Below are positions 9,489 through 18,660 of a stretch of DNA of 64,000 nucleotides, in pieces. A model generated the notes under the pieces. The model was not told the DNA's origin, made no database searches, and saw only the letters and a program-made list of their open reading frames with translations. Made by a program: the position numbers and the translations under genes. The DNA is from Verrucomicrobium spinosum DSM 4136 = JCM 18804 (GTDB lineage: Bacteria; Verrucomicrobiota; Verrucomicrobiia; Verrucomicrobiales; Verrucomicrobiaceae), in NCBI RefSeq assembly GCF_000172155.1, contig NZ_ABIZ01000001.1:7473105-7537104 (forward strand), written 5' to 3'. Each line of letters starts with the position of its first letter. Position 1 is the stretch's first letter.

Positions 9489-10706
9489 ATGGGAACCCCC
9501 TCACCATCTCAGAGCTTGCGACTGCCCGGCGAAGAAGGCTGGGAGTGCTGGCTGCTCGACGCCCGGGGAGCCTGGCAGAAGTCCCCCAAACCCGAAGCTG
9601 CGGCTGGCGGCATTTTCGTCATCCCCTTGCGATGCCTCGACAGCAGCCCCTTCTGGGTGCCGCAGGCGAGCGAAGGCCGGCTGGCAGAGACCACGGACCT
9701 GCGGTGGGAGGCACTGGGCATGGAGCCCGGAGCCGGCGGCCAACACTGGGCGCAATGGCCCGTCGCCACCGTGGGAGACAAGCTGCTCGTCGGCAGCGTG
9801 GCACTGGCGGACGATGCGTGCGAGGAGCTGTGGCACCGCAGCCTGCCGGATTCGTTTGAGATCAGCGCCCGCCTTTATCCCATCTCGCATGATGAGGCCG
9901 CCATCTGGCGGGAACTGGGGCGGCTGGTCATGGCCGTGCAGCGCAATGGTCAACTTCTGCACACGACTCTTCTATCAGCCCGGCTGCTCGATGCCGCAGC
10001 AGCGAAAGAGATTCGAGACTTGCTGATGGCCCTGGAAATGCAGGGTCTCCTGTCCCCTCTCCAAGCCGTGCACGTCTGGACGGAGAGCGCGCCGGGATTT
10101 GCGGATGCCCTGCAGGCCGCGCTCGGAGTGCGGATCCACACGGGGCCCCGCCCGGCCCCACATCCGCCGCATGCCCGCAGCCACCTGCTTCCGGCCGCGG
10201 CAGCAGCGATACGTCGTGACCGTGAAAAGGCGCGACGGCAGGCGATGATGCTCACCGCCACCACGCTGGTGGTCCTCTTGTGTTTCGCCGCATGGGCAGG
10301 CTGGCTGACCTGGCGGCAGCACAAGCTTGATGCCGCCCTGGCGATCCTGAGGGTGGATGAACCGCGCGTGGCGCAGGTGCAGGAGGCCCAGCTCCGGTGG
10401 CGCGCGCTGGAGCCCGCGATCGACCCCGCGACTTATCCAGTGGAGATCTTCGATCAGATCGTCAACCTGCTGCCGGAGGAAGGCATTCGTTTCCTCGACT
10501 TTTCCATGGACCTTGAGACGCTCGTCATCAGCGGCGAAGCCACCTCGCCCATCCATGCCTCCAAGTTCCAGGCGGACCTGAAGGCCAGCCCCGCCCTGGA
10601 GCGCTACGCCTTCAGCACGCCCGTGCCCACCATCCGTCCGGACAATCGCGCGATCTTCCGTGTGGAAGGCAACATCAACGGCGGAGGTGAAGATGAAGCC
10701 CAGTGA
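9489..10706 (+). CDS. gspL: Type II secretion inner-membrane platform protein, GspL-like
   Basis: The 405-residue product has a soluble N-terminal half of about 250 residues, one transmembrane helix at about 252-275 (MMLTATTLVVLLCFAAW) and a periplasmic part of about 125 residues. This is the GspL plan, in which an actin-like cytoplasmic domain recruits the GspE ATPase and the periplasmic ferredoxin-like domain binds GspM. Sequence motifs are weak, so the call rests on topology and on its place between gspK and the gspM-like gene. A PilM-PilN type fusion would look similar. The ATG at 9489 was preferred to an upstream in-frame start at 9366, which would overlap gspK. Its 3' end overlaps the next gene by 14 bp. 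Confidence 0.75.
   Translation: MGTPSPSQSLRLPGEEGWECWLLDARGAWQKSPKPEAAAGGIFVIPLRCLDSSPFWVPQASEGRLAETTDLRWEALGMEPGAGGQHWAQWPVATVGDKLLVGSVALADDACEELWHRSLPDSFEISARLYPISHDEAAIWRELGRLVMAVQRNGQLLHTTLLSARLLDAAAAKEIRDLLMALEMQGLLSPLQAVHVWTESAPGFADALQAALGVRIHTGPRPAPHPPHARSHLLPAAAAAIRRDREKARRQAMMLTATTLVVLLCFAAWAGWLTWRQHKLDAALAILRVDEPRVAQVQEAQLRWRALEPAIDPATYPVEIFDQIVNLLPEEGIRFLDFSMDLETLVISGEATSPIHASKFQADLKASPALERYAFSTPVPTIRPDNRAIFRVEGNINGGGEDEAQ
10682..10691 (+). promoter_or_regulatory. Strong Shine-Dalgarno inside the 3' end of gspL, for the gspM-like gene
   Basis: GGAGGTGAAG lies just before the ATG at 10693 while still coding for the last residues of the GspL-like protein. It fixes the start of the GspM-like gene within an overlapping pair and suggests translational coupling. 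Confidence 0.7.
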
Positions 10707-11259
10707 GCGCCGCCTGCTGCTGTTGTTCTTCGTGTTGCTGGCCGTCATCTCCGGCCTGCTGGGCACCCGGGAGCTGCTCTCCTGGCAGAAGCGCCTGGGC
10801 AAAGCTGAGGACCGCCTGACGCTGACCCAGATGGAGTCCCGCCTGCTCCTGGAGGAGGCGGACGTGTGGAACGCCCGCAATGAATGGATCTACCAGAGCC
10901 AGCCGGCGATGAAAGACGCACTGGAGGCCAACCAGGAGCTGACCCGTGCCGAGGAGATGGCCCGCGACCGGGGCCTGGAGACGCTCAACCGGCAACTCCT
11001 CGAACCCGAGTCCACCGGGCTCTACCAGCAGCTCGGCTTCACCATGACGGTGAAGGGCCCGCTGCAGGAGGTCTTCCGCTGGTTGCACCGGCTGCAGGCA
11101 CCGGCTGATTTTCGCGTGATCCCCTCCCTGAAAGTGGCCCCTGACAAGCAGGACCCCAATCTCGTGGTGGCCACCGTGCAGGTGTGGCGCTGGTACCGGA
11201 CTGCCGGCCAGCCAGCCTCCGCATCCGGCCCGCTCACGGCCGGCACCACCCGCCCGTGA
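10693..11259 (+). CDS. gspM: Type II secretion inner-membrane protein, GspM/PilO-like
   Basis: The 188-residue product has a short basic cytoplasmic N-terminus, one transmembrane helix (LLLLFFVLLAVISGLL, about 8-25), a coiled-coil-prone stretch (about 30-100) and a C-terminal alpha/beta region. This matches GspM or PilO, which pair with GspL or PilN in the inner-membrane platform. Primary sequence conservation in this family is low, so the assignment depends on topology and gene order. The start was chosen at 10693 because a GGAGGTGAAG ribosome binding site precedes it; a longer reading from 10660 adds 11 unlikely residues. It overlaps gspL by 14 bp, and 36 bp separate it from gspD. Confidence 0.75.
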   Translation: MKPSERRLLLLFFVLLAVISGLLGTRELLSWQKRLGKAEDRLTLTQMESRLLLEEADVWNARNEWIYQSQPAMKDALEANQELTRAEEMARDRGLETLNRQLLEPESTGLYQQLGFTMTVKGPLQEVFRWLHRLQAPADFRVIPSLKVAPDKQDPNLVVATVQVWRWYRTAGQPASASGPLTAGTTRP

Positions 11260-11295
11260 CCGGCCCCCCTTCCCAAATCGCCCGCTTATTATTTC

Positions 11296-13986
11296 ATGAA
11301 TCTCCGCCTGCCCCTCCCCCGGCTGCTGCGTGGCTGCATCGTCATCGCCAGTGTGGCGACGCTGACGGCCAGCGCCCAGACTCCCGGCCCCACGCCGCCC
11401 GTGCCACCGCCCACGGGCCCGGGCTCTGGACCCAGCCCCGCGCAGGGCCCCGTGCCCGGCGGTGCCCCGCCCTCCATCCGTCCGCAGCCCGCCCCGGTGC
11501 AGCCCCCCGGCACCGTCACCAGCACTCAACGCCCAGGCCCCCGCTCCGGTCGCGGCCATCGCATCCAGTTCACCGCCGCCCCGCTGGGGGAGGTGCTGGA
11601 GTTCTACCAGCAGCTCACGGGCAAGCGCATCATCCGCGATCCCAAGCTGGAAAACGCCACGGTCACCATTGAGACCTCCGGAGAGGTGCCCACCCCGGAG
11701 GCGATTGAGTTCATCGAAAAATCCCTGCTGCTGGCTGGCTATGCCATCGTCCCCAGCGGGAACAACATGCTCAAGGTGCTCGGTTACGAAGGGGGCCGCA
11801 TCCCCGCCAGCGAAGGCGTGCCCATGATCCTCTCCGATGAGGGGCTGCCCCAGTCCGACCAGGTGGTGAGTTATCTCCTGAAACTGGCCTATCTGAATTC
11901 CGAGGAGGCCGCCCAGGCCTTTGCCCAGATCATCCCGCCCCACCCGTACGGCAAGATCACCCCCGTGCCCAACGCGAAGGCACTGATCATCACAGAGAAC
12001 TCCAACACCATCCGCGCGTACATCGACCTGACCCGCCAGGTGGACGTGCCCCCAGGTGAGGTGAAGCACAAATCCATTCATCTGGAGCGCGCAGATGCGG
12101 AGGATGTCGCCAGCGCCATCAGCGAGCTGCTCGGCCTGGGCAGCCAGGGAGGTTCAGGCGGCTCCAGTTCCGGAAAGGCTCCACGGCCTGCACCCGTGGC
12201 TCCCCAGGCAGTGCGACCGACCAACCCGCAAGCCGCCGCTGCCATGGCCGCAGCCCAGGTGAACGTCACCTCGCCCGTCGGAGGGACCGAAGCCGAGGCT
12301 ACGCCTGCCAAGATCCAGGCCATCGCCCGTACCAATACCCTGCTGGTGGTAGCCCGGCCGCTGGACATCCAGTACATCGAGAGCCTCGTGGCAGAGTATG
12401 ATGCGGCGTCTCCGCACAAGACGTTTGTTTCCCGGAAGCTCCGCTACCTGAAGGTGATGGACTTCCTCGAAGTCGCGCGCAATGCGCTGTTGCGCGGTGC
12501 CAAAGATGATGGTGGCGGCGGTTCCAGCCCCTCCTCCAGCAGCGGCAACCAGACCACCACGAGCACCACCTCTTCCCGCAGTTCCCGCAGTGGGTTCGAT
12601 GGGATGGGCGGCAGTGGGAGCGACAGCGGGTCAGGCGGCTTTGGTGGCGGTGGCGGCTTTGGCGGTGGCGCTGGATTTGGCGGGGGTGGCGGTGGCAGCA
12701 GCCAGCCAGCTGACGTGCAGCCCCGCAGCGTATTGATCGGCAAGACCCTGGTCATTGCTGACCCCTCTGCGAGCCAGTTCTACGCCAGCGGACCGCCAGA
12801 GCAGCTGCGCATGCTGACCGAGCTGGCCGATGAGCTGGACAAACGCCCCCGCCAGATCCTGCTCACCGCGGTGATAGGGGAATTCACCCTGGGCAATGAC
12901 TTCTCCTTTGGCGTGGACTGGCTGCACACCCTGGAAAGCGTCGGCAAAGACGGCCTCATTGCCGGGGCATTGAACACCTCCGGTGTGGAGCCGGTGGACT
13001 TCACCAAGTTCGGCGGCATTGAAGACTTCGCCGCACCGCAGGGTCTTGCCGTCTATGGCCACATCGGCAAGCACTTGAACGTCTTTCTGCGTACGCTTGA
13101 GCAGAACAAGCGCTTCCATGTGCTGCAAAAACCCACTGTGACCGCTCTGAATCATGAAGAGGCCAACATCTTCATCGGCCAGGATCTCGCCATCGCCGGG
13201 CAGACACTGACCACCGGTGGCACCACCGTGAACGGTGCCTCCGTGGCCAGCACGACGGACTACGTCAAAGTCAGGCTCGAACTGCGCATCACGCCCCACA
13301 TCTTTGCCAATGACGAGGTTCGGCTCGACTTCGAACAGACCAACAACGACGTGTCTGGCTTCACCGAGATCAGCGGCAACCGTGTCCCCAATCTCAGCGT
13401 TCAGGGCATGCGCAACACCATCATTGTGCCCAACCGCAGCACCGTGCTGCTGGGCGGCCTCATCACCGAGCGCGACAGCAAGAACAAGAATGGCCTGCCC
13501 TTCCTCGTCCGTGTACCGGTGCTCAAGCACCTCTTCGGCAACACGTCGAACAGCAAGGAACGACGCGAGCTGATGATTTTTGTGCAACCGCAGATTCTGA
13601 CCGACGGCGTGGACCACCTCAATTCGCAGTCCAAGTGGGTGGAGCAGACCCAGTCCTATCCGGTGAACAAGCAGTTCGCGGATGACACCATCCATGTGCC
13701 TCTGGAGGCAACTCCGCCATCACCCGGGCAGGGTGTGACCTCCCCCTTCCTGCCGCTTCCTGGCTGGACGCCGGAGAACGGTGGAGCGCCTGGCATGTCC
13801 AATGACCTGCCTCCGGAAGGCTCCACGACCACCGTCACCACCAGCGTCCAGCAAGCTCCGCCTGCCCGGCTGACCAGCGCCCCCCTCCAGGCGGCCCCCG
13901 CGCCGGTCCCGGTGGATGGAGACATCCCCACGGCCCGCACTGCCAAGCAGAAGGCCAATGAGCGGACCAAGATGCTGAAAAAGTAG
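11296..13986 (+). CDS. gspD: Type II secretion outer-membrane secretin GspD
   Basis: The 896-residue product forms the outer-membrane channel. A signal peptide (about 1-28, ending TLTASAQ) is followed by a Pro-rich segment to about 75. N0/N1-type ring domains follow (RIQFTAAPLGEVLEFYQQL; VVSYLLKLAYLNSEEAAQAF). A region resembling N2/N3 comes next, interrupted by an Ala/Pro-rich insert (about 285-335) and by a Gly/Ser-rich insert at about 415-475. The C-terminal secretin core includes VPNLSVQGMRNTIIVPNRS and STVLLGGLITERD, then VPVLKHLFG and ELMIFVQPQIL, near residues 695-775. A further tail of about 120 residues is Pro-rich. No pilotin gene is recognised nearby. The glycine-rich insert is unusually long. 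Confidence 0.95.
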   Translation: MNLRLPLPRLLRGCIVIASVATLTASAQTPGPTPPVPPPTGPGSGPSPAQGPVPGGAPPSIRPQPAPVQPPGTVTSTQRPGPRSGRGHRIQFTAAPLGEVLEFYQQLTGKRIIRDPKLENATVTIETSGEVPTPEAIEFIEKSLLLAGYAIVPSGNNMLKVLGYEGGRIPASEGVPMILSDEGLPQSDQVVSYLLKLAYLNSEEAAQAFAQIIPPHPYGKITPVPNAKALIITENSNTIRAYIDLTRQVDVPPGEVKHKSIHLERADAEDVASAISELLGLGSQGGSGGSSSGKAPRPAPVAPQAVRPTNPQAAAAMAAAQVNVTSPVGGTEAEATPAKIQAIARTNTLLVVARPLDIQYIESLVAEYDAASPHKTFVSRKLRYLKVMDFLEVARNALLRGAKDDGGGGSSPSSSSGNQTTTSTTSSRSSRSGFDGMGGSGSDSGSGGFGGGGGFGGGAGFGGGGGGSSQPADVQPRSVLIGKTLVIADPSASQFYASGPPEQLRMLTELADELDKRPRQILLTAVIGEFTLGNDFSFGVDWLHTLESVGKDGLIAGALNTSGVEPVDFTKFGGIEDFAAPQGLAVYGHIGKHLNVFLRTLEQNKRFHVLQKPTVTALNHEEANIFIGQDLAIAGQTLTTGGTTVNGASVASTTDYVKVRLELRITPHIFANDEVRLDFEQTNNDVSGFTEISGNRVPNLSVQGMRNTIIVPNRSTVLLGGLITERDSKNKNGLPFLVRVPVLKHLFGNTSNSKERRELMIFVQPQILTDGVDHLNSQSKWVEQTQSYPVNKQFADDTIHVPLEATPPSPGQGVTSPFLPLPGWTPENGGAPGMSNDLPPEGSTTTVTTSVQQAPPARLTSAPLQAAPAPVPVDGDIPTARTAKQKANERTKMLKK

Positions 13987-14035
13987 CCGCGGCACCCGCC
14001 TCGCCACGCGAGCAGTTCAAGGAACTCACCCCCTC

Positions 14036-15340
14036 ATGCCCGTCTTCCATTTTGAAGCTGTGAATCTGGCCGGCCAGGCGAGCTCCGGCACTCTGGAGGC
14101 GATGGATCGCGGGGACGCGCTGCGCAAGCTCACCCGCCGCGGCCTGCAGCCCTCCAGCGTGCGTGCCGGCGAATCGGGAGCAAAAACACCCGCAACATCC
14201 GGCAACGTCAAGGCGGGGAAACCCGGCAAAGACACGGATGCGCGGCCCGCCGTGAAGGCCGGAGGTCGGTCCGCCGGCAGCCCAGTCCCCGGCACCGGCC
14301 CCATCAAACTCAAAAAAGCGCAGGTCATCCAGTTCACTGAGGAGCTGTGCGATTTGCTGGCCGCCGGACTCCAGCTGGAGCAGGCGCTGCACGCCATGGA
14401 GAACCGCAGTACACTGGTGGTCCGTGAGCTGGCCGTCCGGCTCCGTGAGAAGGTGCGGGACGGCATCCCCTTCTCAGTCTCCCTCCAGCATGTATCCCCC
14501 TCATTTGGTGAGCTTTATTGCAATCTGGTGGGCGCAGGGGAGGCCAGCGGGTCTCTCCCCTCCATCCTCAATCGTCAGGCCATCTACCTCACGCAGATGC
14601 AGACGCTGCAGGCACGGGTGACCACCGCGCTAATCTACCCCATATTCATCATCACCTCCGGCCTGGGGCTGGCAGTGATGTTTCTCACCTACCTCCTGCC
14701 AAAGCTGGCCGTGCTGATCAAGAGCACGCATGGGGATCTGCCCGGCATTGCCGTCGTCCTCATGGCCGCGAGCGATTTCTTCATCGCCTGGTGGTGGGCG
14801 TTGCTGGCAGGCGTGGTACTCACCGTTCTCACCATCGTGGTGCTTTTTCAGGACAAAGGCCGCCAGGCCTGGTGGGACCGCGTCCAGCTAAACCTGCCCA
14901 TCTACGGTGGCGTGCTCCGCACACGGTTCGAGGTCCAATTCCTTGAAACCCTGGGCAACCTGCTGCACAATGGTCTGCCGCTGCACCGCGCATTGGAATT
15001 GGTTCGCAAGGCCACCGTCAACCAGTTCCTCCGCACCCGCCTGGGTGACGTGGAGGCCGCAGTGGCCGACGGCGGCTCCCTGAGCCGTGCGCTGGAGAAA
15101 GCCAATGTGGTGCGCCCGCTGGTCATCGACATGGTGCGGGTGGGTGAACAGACGGGTGAACTTTCGACCGCCCTGCAGAAGGCAGGGACGCGATTTGAGA
15201 GCCATTTGAGCAAGGCCATGGACCGCGCCACCGCGCTGCTTCAGCCGGTCATCATTCTGGTGATGGCCAGCATGGTTGGCACCATGGCGTGGATGATGAT
15301 CAACGTCGTCTGGGCCACGCTCAACAATCTGCAACGCTGA
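14036..15340 (+). CDS. gspF: Type II secretion inner-membrane platform protein GspF
   Basis: The 434-residue product is the polytopic platform protein thought to convert GspE ATPase motion into pseudopilin extrusion. The N-terminus MPVFHFEAVNLAGQASSGTLE is typical of the family. Two T2SSF domains are present: the first has EELCDLLAAGLQLEQAL, then GEASGSLPSIL; the second has FLETLGNLLHNGLPLHRAL, then GEQTGELSTALQKAG. Transmembrane helices are visible at about 200-225, 250-275 and 405-425. A low-complexity Ala/Gly/Lys-rich linker at about 43-92 makes it longer than the usual 400 residues. It follows gspD by 49 bp. Confidence 0.95.
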   Translation: MPVFHFEAVNLAGQASSGTLEAMDRGDALRKLTRRGLQPSSVRAGESGAKTPATSGNVKAGKPGKDTDARPAVKAGGRSAGSPVPGTGPIKLKKAQVIQFTEELCDLLAAGLQLEQALHAMENRSTLVVRELAVRLREKVRDGIPFSVSLQHVSPSFGELYCNLVGAGEASGSLPSILNRQAIYLTQMQTLQARVTTALIYPIFIITSGLGLAVMFLTYLLPKLAVLIKSTHGDLPGIAVVLMAASDFFIAWWWALLAGVVLTVLTIVVLFQDKGRQAWWDRVQLNLPIYGGVLRTRFEVQFLETLGNLLHNGLPLHRALELVRKATVNQFLRTRLGDVEAAVADGGSLSRALEKANVVRPLVIDMVRVGEQTGELSTALQKAGTRFESHLSKAMDRATALLQPVIILVMASMVGTMAWMMINVVWATLNNLQR

Positions 15341-15409
15341 TCACCCTGATTGATTGCTGATTTTCAGCCTGCCATTTAGATTTTATTCCCCCACACGCTC
15401 GTACCTACG

Positions 15410-15835
15410 ATGAAAACGCAACCCAGAATCCCCCGCCGCCAGTCTGGCTTCACCCTCATGGAGATCATGCTCGTCATGTTCATCATTGCCCTGATCATCG
15501 GCAGTGGCGTGTTCATGATGCGAAACGTCAGTGAGGGAGCCCAAATTTCTCGTGCGGAATCCGACATAAAGACATGGGAGACCATCCTTCTGCGCTACCG
15601 CACCACCCACCTTTCCCTGCCCACACAGGCCCAGGGATTGGAAGCCACGGTGAGACGGCCGGATGGCGTCAAAAAATGGATGCAGCTGGCCACGGAGAAT
15701 GCGCTGAATGATCCCTGGCAGCATAAATACCAATACCGCAATCCGGGTAAGAAGAATGTCGGCAAATACGACATTTTCTCCCTCGGACCTGACGGTGTAG
15801 AGGGTACGGACGACGACATTGGCAACTGGGAGTAA
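15410..15835 (+). CDS. gspG: Major pseudopilin GspG
   Basis: The 141-residue product has a basic leader, then a prepilin peptidase site in SG/FTLMEIMLVMFIIAL with Glu at +5. The globular domain ends with the calcium-binding GspG signature: DPWQHKYQYRNPG, then YDIFSLGPDGVEGTDDDIGNW. It is the main subunit of the pseudopilus. Length is normal. It lies 69 bp after gspF and heads the run of pseudopilin genes G-H-I-J. The peptidase (GspO/PilD) needed to process it is not in the window. Confidence 0.96.
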   Translation: MKTQPRIPRRQSGFTLMEIMLVMFIIALIIGSGVFMMRNVSEGAQISRAESDIKTWETILLRYRTTHLSLPTQAQGLEATVRRPDGVKKWMQLATENALNDPWQHKYQYRNPGKKNVGKYDIFSLGPDGVEGTDDDIGNWE

Positions 15836-15868
15836 GGCTCCCCGGGTTTCCGACCACCGCTGCGCCCG

Positions 15869-16399
15869 ATGCGCCTGCTCATCTCACCACCAGTGCGTCG
15901 TGGCCCCCAGGGCTTCACGCTCCTGGAGATCAGTATCGTGCTGTTTATCATGGCGCTGCTGGTGGGCCTGTGCATTTACAGCTTCGGCGGTCTGACTGCG
16001 GAAAGGGAGCTGCGCAAGCCGGTCATGGAACTACAGCGCATGACCATGGAGGCGGTCCGACGCGCCGCGCTACAGGAGAAACCCCAGGTCATCCTGTTTG
16101 AGCCCACCGGTTTTGCCATCCGTTACCGGCAGGATCCAGACGGCATCCGCCGGAAAGATGAGGATGAATTCTACATCCGCCGCGTGAAACTGCCCCCGGC
16201 CATGAAGCTCACGCTGCGCCGGTGGGGCGCAGAGAAATTCGCCCCCGCCCCCGGGCAGCGCCTGGTGGTGGCGGCCAGCGGATTGTGCGAGCCTCTCACC
16301 GCCCGGTTTGAGCTCGGAGCGTCCTGGCTGGAGGTGACGGTGGATCCGCTGAGCGGTCGTGTGATGGATGAGGGCATGCACATTCCTGGAGATTCATGA
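15869..16399 (+). CDS. gspH: Minor pseudopilin GspH
   Basis: The 176-residue product has a short leader ending QG and the methylation/cleavage segment FTLLEISIVLFIMALLVGL with Glu at +5. The rest matches a GspH-like beta-rich pseudopilin, and the position between gspG and gspI supports the name. Its last four bases (ATGA) overlap the start of gspI, which implies translational coupling. Confidence 0.85.
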   Translation: MRLLISPPVRRGPQGFTLLEISIVLFIMALLVGLCIYSFGGLTAERELRKPVMELQRMTMEAVRRAALQEKPQVILFEPTGFAIRYRQDPDGIRRKDEDEFYIRRVKLPPAMKLTLRRWGAEKFAPAPGQRLVVAASGLCEPLTARFELGASWLEVTVDPLSGRVMDEGMHIPGDS

Positions 16400-16842
16400 A
16401 ATCACGTCCACCCCTCCTCCTGCGAGGCGCCCCGGCCTTCACCCTGCTGGAGGCTCTCATGGCCTTGATGGTGTTCAGCACCGCCGTGATTTCCCTGGTG
16501 GCGGCCATCAACGGGATTGGCACCGCCTGGAACGACATCCGCGAGGATCTGTCAGTGCAATCCCGGCTGGAAAGCCTGCTGGTAGAGGCCACTCGGAAGC
16601 CCGATCCCAACCAACCCTCGGGGCATGTCGCCCCCGGGGAACGAAAGATGGAGGAGAATGGCGTGTCCTACCTGGTGAAAATCGAGCCCCTGGAGCTTGC
16701 CAACAGGGAGGGGCATGAACTGCCACAGCTCATGCGGGTGCGAGCCATCGCGAGATGGAATGATGGCGGTCGGGACCGTGAAGAGACGGCGGAGACCTGG
16801 ATGTGGCCACCTCTGTACGCTCCCAATTTGAACCAGCCATGA
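16396..16842 (+). CDS. gspI: Minor pseudopilin GspI
   Basis: The 148-residue product has the leader MKSRPPLLLRGAPA followed by FTLLEALMALMVFSTAVIS, with Glu at +5. The residue before the cleavage point is Ala rather than the usual Gly, which prepilin peptidases tolerate less well in studied systems. GspI nucleates the pseudopilus tip complex with GspJ and GspK. The start overlaps the gspH stop (ATGA) and its own stop overlaps the gspJ start (ATGA). Confidence 0.85.
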   Translation: MKSRPPLLLRGAPAFTLLEALMALMVFSTAVISLVAAINGIGTAWNDIREDLSVQSRLESLLVEATRKPDPNQPSGHVAPGERKMEENGVSYLVKIEPLELANREGHELPQLMRVRAIARWNDGGRDREETAETWMWPPLYAPNLNQP

Positions 16843-17696
16843 AATGGGGGCCGCCGCATCGACGACGCCCCGCCGGCTTCAGCCTGCTGGAGGTGATGAT
16901 GGTCATGTTCATCCTGGCCATCCTGCTTGGGGCGGTGTTCGGGGTGGTGCGGGCCACCATCCAGCTGAGCAACGACATGACCGACGCCCAACTCGCTGAA
17001 AGCCGCGTCAATGGCTTCGCCCAGTTCTGCGAACGGACCTTGCGCAACCTGCCGGCCAATGCCGTGGTGCGACATCGCGTGAAGCAGAAGGGCAACCACT
17101 ACCTGTCCCAGCTCACGTTCAAGGGATCGCCAGGTGCCTTCTCCACCCAAGGAGCCGGCGGCAGTGAGGTGATGGTGATCGAGACAGATGAACAGGTGGA
17201 CGGCTACCTGACGGTCACCCTCCGGTCCATGACCGCCACACAGGCCCTGGCTTGGGAAAAAGGCGACCATCGTGTGGGCCGACGCCTGAAGCTCCTGGAG
17301 GAAGTGTCCAACCTGGAGTGGCGTTTCTACCGCGTGCAAAGCGGCGAGTGGGAACCCGTGTGGAATGAGCGGCTGGAACTCTACCCACTGGGCGTTATCA
17401 CCGCGAACCCGGCGCAGGATGACCCTTCCGCAGGCGGACAGCCCCCTGTTCCCGGGCAGCCGGGAGCGGGTCTGAACACGTCACCCACCATTCCACGCAA
17501 ACAACGTCCACAACTAATGGAACTGCGGCTGACCATGGCTGCCAGCCCGCCACAACGCTGGACCTTCTGGGTTCCCCCCGCGGAAACACCCTCCGGCAGC
17601 AGCAGCCCCACGCCCCCGGCGACGCCGCCGCCGGGCACCCCGGTGACGCCCTCCCCGGATCCTGTGCCTGCTCCTGCCCCCGAGCCTCCTCCTTGA
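16839..17696 (+). CDS. gspJ: Minor pseudopilin GspJ
   Basis: The 285-residue product carries the leader MKWGPPHRRRPAG and FSLLEVMMVMFILAILLGAV with Glu at +5. The long globular domain contains the GspJ-type segment ERTLRNLPANAVV near the start and ends in a proline-rich tail (about 245-285) not needed in classical GspJ. The ATG at 16839 was chosen because it overlaps the gspI stop as ATGA and places the leader correctly; an upstream in-frame start at 16803 would add 12 residues ahead of the leader. Confidence 0.85.
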   Translation: MKWGPPHRRRPAGFSLLEVMMVMFILAILLGAVFGVVRATIQLSNDMTDAQLAESRVNGFAQFCERTLRNLPANAVVRHRVKQKGNHYLSQLTFKGSPGAFSTQGAGGSEVMVIETDEQVDGYLTVTLRSMTATQALAWEKGDHRVGRRLKLLEEVSNLEWRFYRVQSGEWEPVWNERLELYPLGVITANPAQDDPSAGGQPPVPGQPGAGLNTSPTIPRKQRPQLMELRLTMAASPPQRWTFWVPPAETPSGSSSPTPPATPPPGTPVTPSPDPVPAPAPEPPP

Positions 17697-17780
17697 TCCA
17701 AATTTGCCCCTGTATTTTCCACAAAATCACTGGAACAATTGGCGGTAGCAACGGAAAGTTGGACCCCGACATCCCAAGGC

Positions 17781-18572
17781 ATGATGATCCCCCGCAACGC
17801 TTCTCACACCGGCACCGCGATCCCGCTGGTGACCAGGGGGCGCGTCATGCAGGCCGCAGCCTGGGTCTTGATACATACAGGCTTTTTGACCGGGCTTTCA
17901 GCGGCAGAGCCCTGGGCTCCGCCCACCCCCTTTCCAGAGCAGCGGTACGAAAACGGTTGGAGGAAGAATCCGTTCACGCTGAAGACCGCCCCCGTGGCGA
18001 TCCAGCGCGAGTCTTTTGCCAAAAATCTCGCTCTGGGCAGCATGTACGACGACGTCGATGGCGTCACCTCGGTGGTCATCGTCAACACCAAGACCCGTGA
18101 GCGCTCCCGCCTGCGTGGTCAGGAACCCGCAGCCAACGGCATGCGTGTTGAAGAGTCTGTCATCGCCGACACCCGGCGTGACTCCTATGCTGTGGTGATG
18201 ATGGGTGGTGAAAAAGCCACCCTCCGATATGACGAGGCCTTTCTCAAACAAATGGCAGCAGGCGGCGGGGCCAGCCCGACCGGAGCCGGAACAGCCCAGC
18301 GTCACCCTGCCGCCAACGGAGGCGAGCCTGCTGGCGAAGGCCAACCCGCCCCAATGACCGCCCTGAACGGAGCGCCTCCCATGGGTGGCGGAGCCGCTCC
18401 GAATGCGCCCATGTCCAACGTCGCCGGAGGCGGTCCAGCGCCCACTCCAACGGGAGTGCGCACCCCATATCCCAACGGACGGCCCACCATTGCCAACCGT
18501 CGTCGCCTGACAGCACCGCAAGGCGCACCCCAACCGCCACCGCCACCGCTCGCACCCACGGACAATCCATAG
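17781..18572 (+). CDS. Exported protein at the end of the T2SS operon, GspC-like candidate
   Basis: The product is about 263 residues with an N-terminal signal or anchor segment (RVMQAAAWVLIHTGFLTGL, ending SAAEPW). The central region (about 55-160: WRKNPFTLKTAP, GVTSVVIVNTKTRERSRLRG) has the small beta-strand look of a GspC homology region or PilP domain. These bind the secretin N0 domain and couple it to the inner-membrane platform. No other GspC candidate exists in this locus, which supports the idea but does not prove it. The C-terminal 100 residues are Pro/Gly/Ala-rich. The start is uncertain: ATG 17781 and 17784, a TTG at 17739 and an ATG at 17847 are all in frame. It follows gspJ by 84 bp. 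Confidence 0.6.
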   Translation: MMIPRNASHTGTAIPLVTRGRVMQAAAWVLIHTGFLTGLSAAEPWAPPTPFPEQRYENGWRKNPFTLKTAPVAIQRESFAKNLALGSMYDDVDGVTSVVIVNTKTRERSRLRGQEPAANGMRVEESVIADTRRDSYAVVMMGGEKATLRYDEAFLKQMAAGGGASPTGAGTAQRHPAANGGEPAGEGQPAPMTALNGAPPMGGGAAPNAPMSNVAGGGPAPTPTGVRTPYPNGRPTIANRRRLTAPQGAPQPPPPPLAPTDNP

Positions 18573-18660
18573 CCAGGATGCTGCAGCAGGTTTGGACTTG
18601 ATGGAGCAGCCGGGCAACTCGGATGCAGCCTCCCCCGCAGCCCAGCAGCCCGCTCATTGG

